Positions 19,842 through 19,962 of a stretch of 19,962 bases of DNA are shown here, piece by piece (position 1 is the first letter of the stretch; each line of letters opens with the position of its first letter). Origin of the DNA: DATHNF01 sp035486285 (GTDB taxonomy: Bacteria; Patescibacteriota; Saccharimonadia; Saccharimonadales; UBA4665). The stretch lies in NCBI GenBank assembly GCA_035486285.1, contig DATHNF010000023.1:1-19962 (forward strand), in the 5' to 3' direction. A program made the translations under genes and the position numbers. The notes beneath the pieces were generated by a model. That model was not told where the DNA came from, ran no database searches, and worked only from the letters and a program-made list of their open reading frames with translations.

Positions 19842-19962
19842 CTGGTGCTTCCGCCAGATTGCCAGTATCAAGCATCTGTCGTTCTAATTGTCTTCTTTGT
19901 ATCATTTCGCGCCATTCATGGCTTCTAACAGGGTGGAGGTCATGCATGCCATGCAGCAGAGG
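19786..19962 (-). CDS. C-terminal end of an unrecognised protein (5' end outside window)
   Basis: A frame open from the window edge at 19962 runs on the minus strand to TAG at 19788-19786, giving 58 residues with a polar helical stretch (HEWREMIQRRQLERQML) followed by an acidic NLAEAPDED. It overlaps the neighbouring minus-strand ORF by 56 nt in another frame. The first ~40 residues read like natural protein; the last ~15 are less convincing. Confidence 0.4.
   Translation of the reverse strand, partial: PLLHGMHDLHPVRSHEWREMIQRRQLERQMLDTGNLAEAPDEDPKCSLFSYETGRRFS

Overview
The window looks like a chromosomal piece of a Candidate Phyla Radiation bacterium, most likely Saccharibacteria (TM7). 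This is an inference from gene content and gene shape: a short gamma/tau clamp-loader subunit without the zinc module, a thymidylate kinase fused to a doubled ThyX-like region, an L1 protein with a long Lys/Glu-rich N-terminal extension, and many small unrecognised ORFs. TGA is used as a stop (for example at 2088-2090 and 7976-7978), so the TGA=Gly code of Gracilibacteria/Absconditabacteria does not apply. No rRNA, tRNA, CRISPR array, insertion sequence or prophage was seen.

Layout. 1-3650: the tail of an unknown gene, a YgjP-type metallohydrolase, a soluble PAS-histidine kinase, and a convergent membrane family-2 glycosyltransferase. 3750-7182: the secE-nusG and rplK-rplA transcription units, interleaved with three small unrecognised genes. 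7229-9680: a P-loop (d)NMP/dephospho-CoA kinase-like gene, tail to tail with an MprF-like membrane aminoacyltransferase. 9769-12875: a two-gene dNTP operon, dcd followed by a tmk-thyX fusion. 12895-13974: two divergent small genes around a ~360-bp intergenic region full of RNA-control signals. 13983-15230: rplJ-rplL with an L10-type leader and a final terminator. 15283-18015: a small low-GC membrane gene, a conserved-looking small protein and dnaX. 18031-19509: dnaB. 19539-19962: two overlapping minus-strand ORFs of unknown function.

The most interesting signals are RNA-level. (1) Two copies of a 30-nt structured element lie 296 nt apart, each ending directly at a Shine-Dalgarno sequence, one before an unknown 81-aa ORF and one before rplA. 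They share an identical spacing plan and have compensatory changes in the inner helix, and they resemble the L1-binding site of 23S rRNA. (2) The 13390-13730 intergenic region has a consensus minus-strand promoter, a ~145-nt structured leader with a terminator and a competing antiterminator segment, and a terminator before the divergent gene as well. This is a candidate undescribed riboswitch or attenuator pair. (3) Several single genes have a -10 box only 6-9 nt before the start codon and no convincing Shine-Dalgarno, which suggests leaderless mRNAs, whereas operon-internal genes have good Shine-Dalgarno sequences. (4) rplK has a hairpin lodged between its Shine-Dalgarno and its ATG.

The nucleotide genes (dcd, tmk-thyX, perhaps the P-loop kinase) form a dCTP-to-dTDP route beside the replication genes dnaX and dnaB. 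The r-protein cluster rplKA-rplJL is split by about 7 kb, and rpoBC does not follow rplL.
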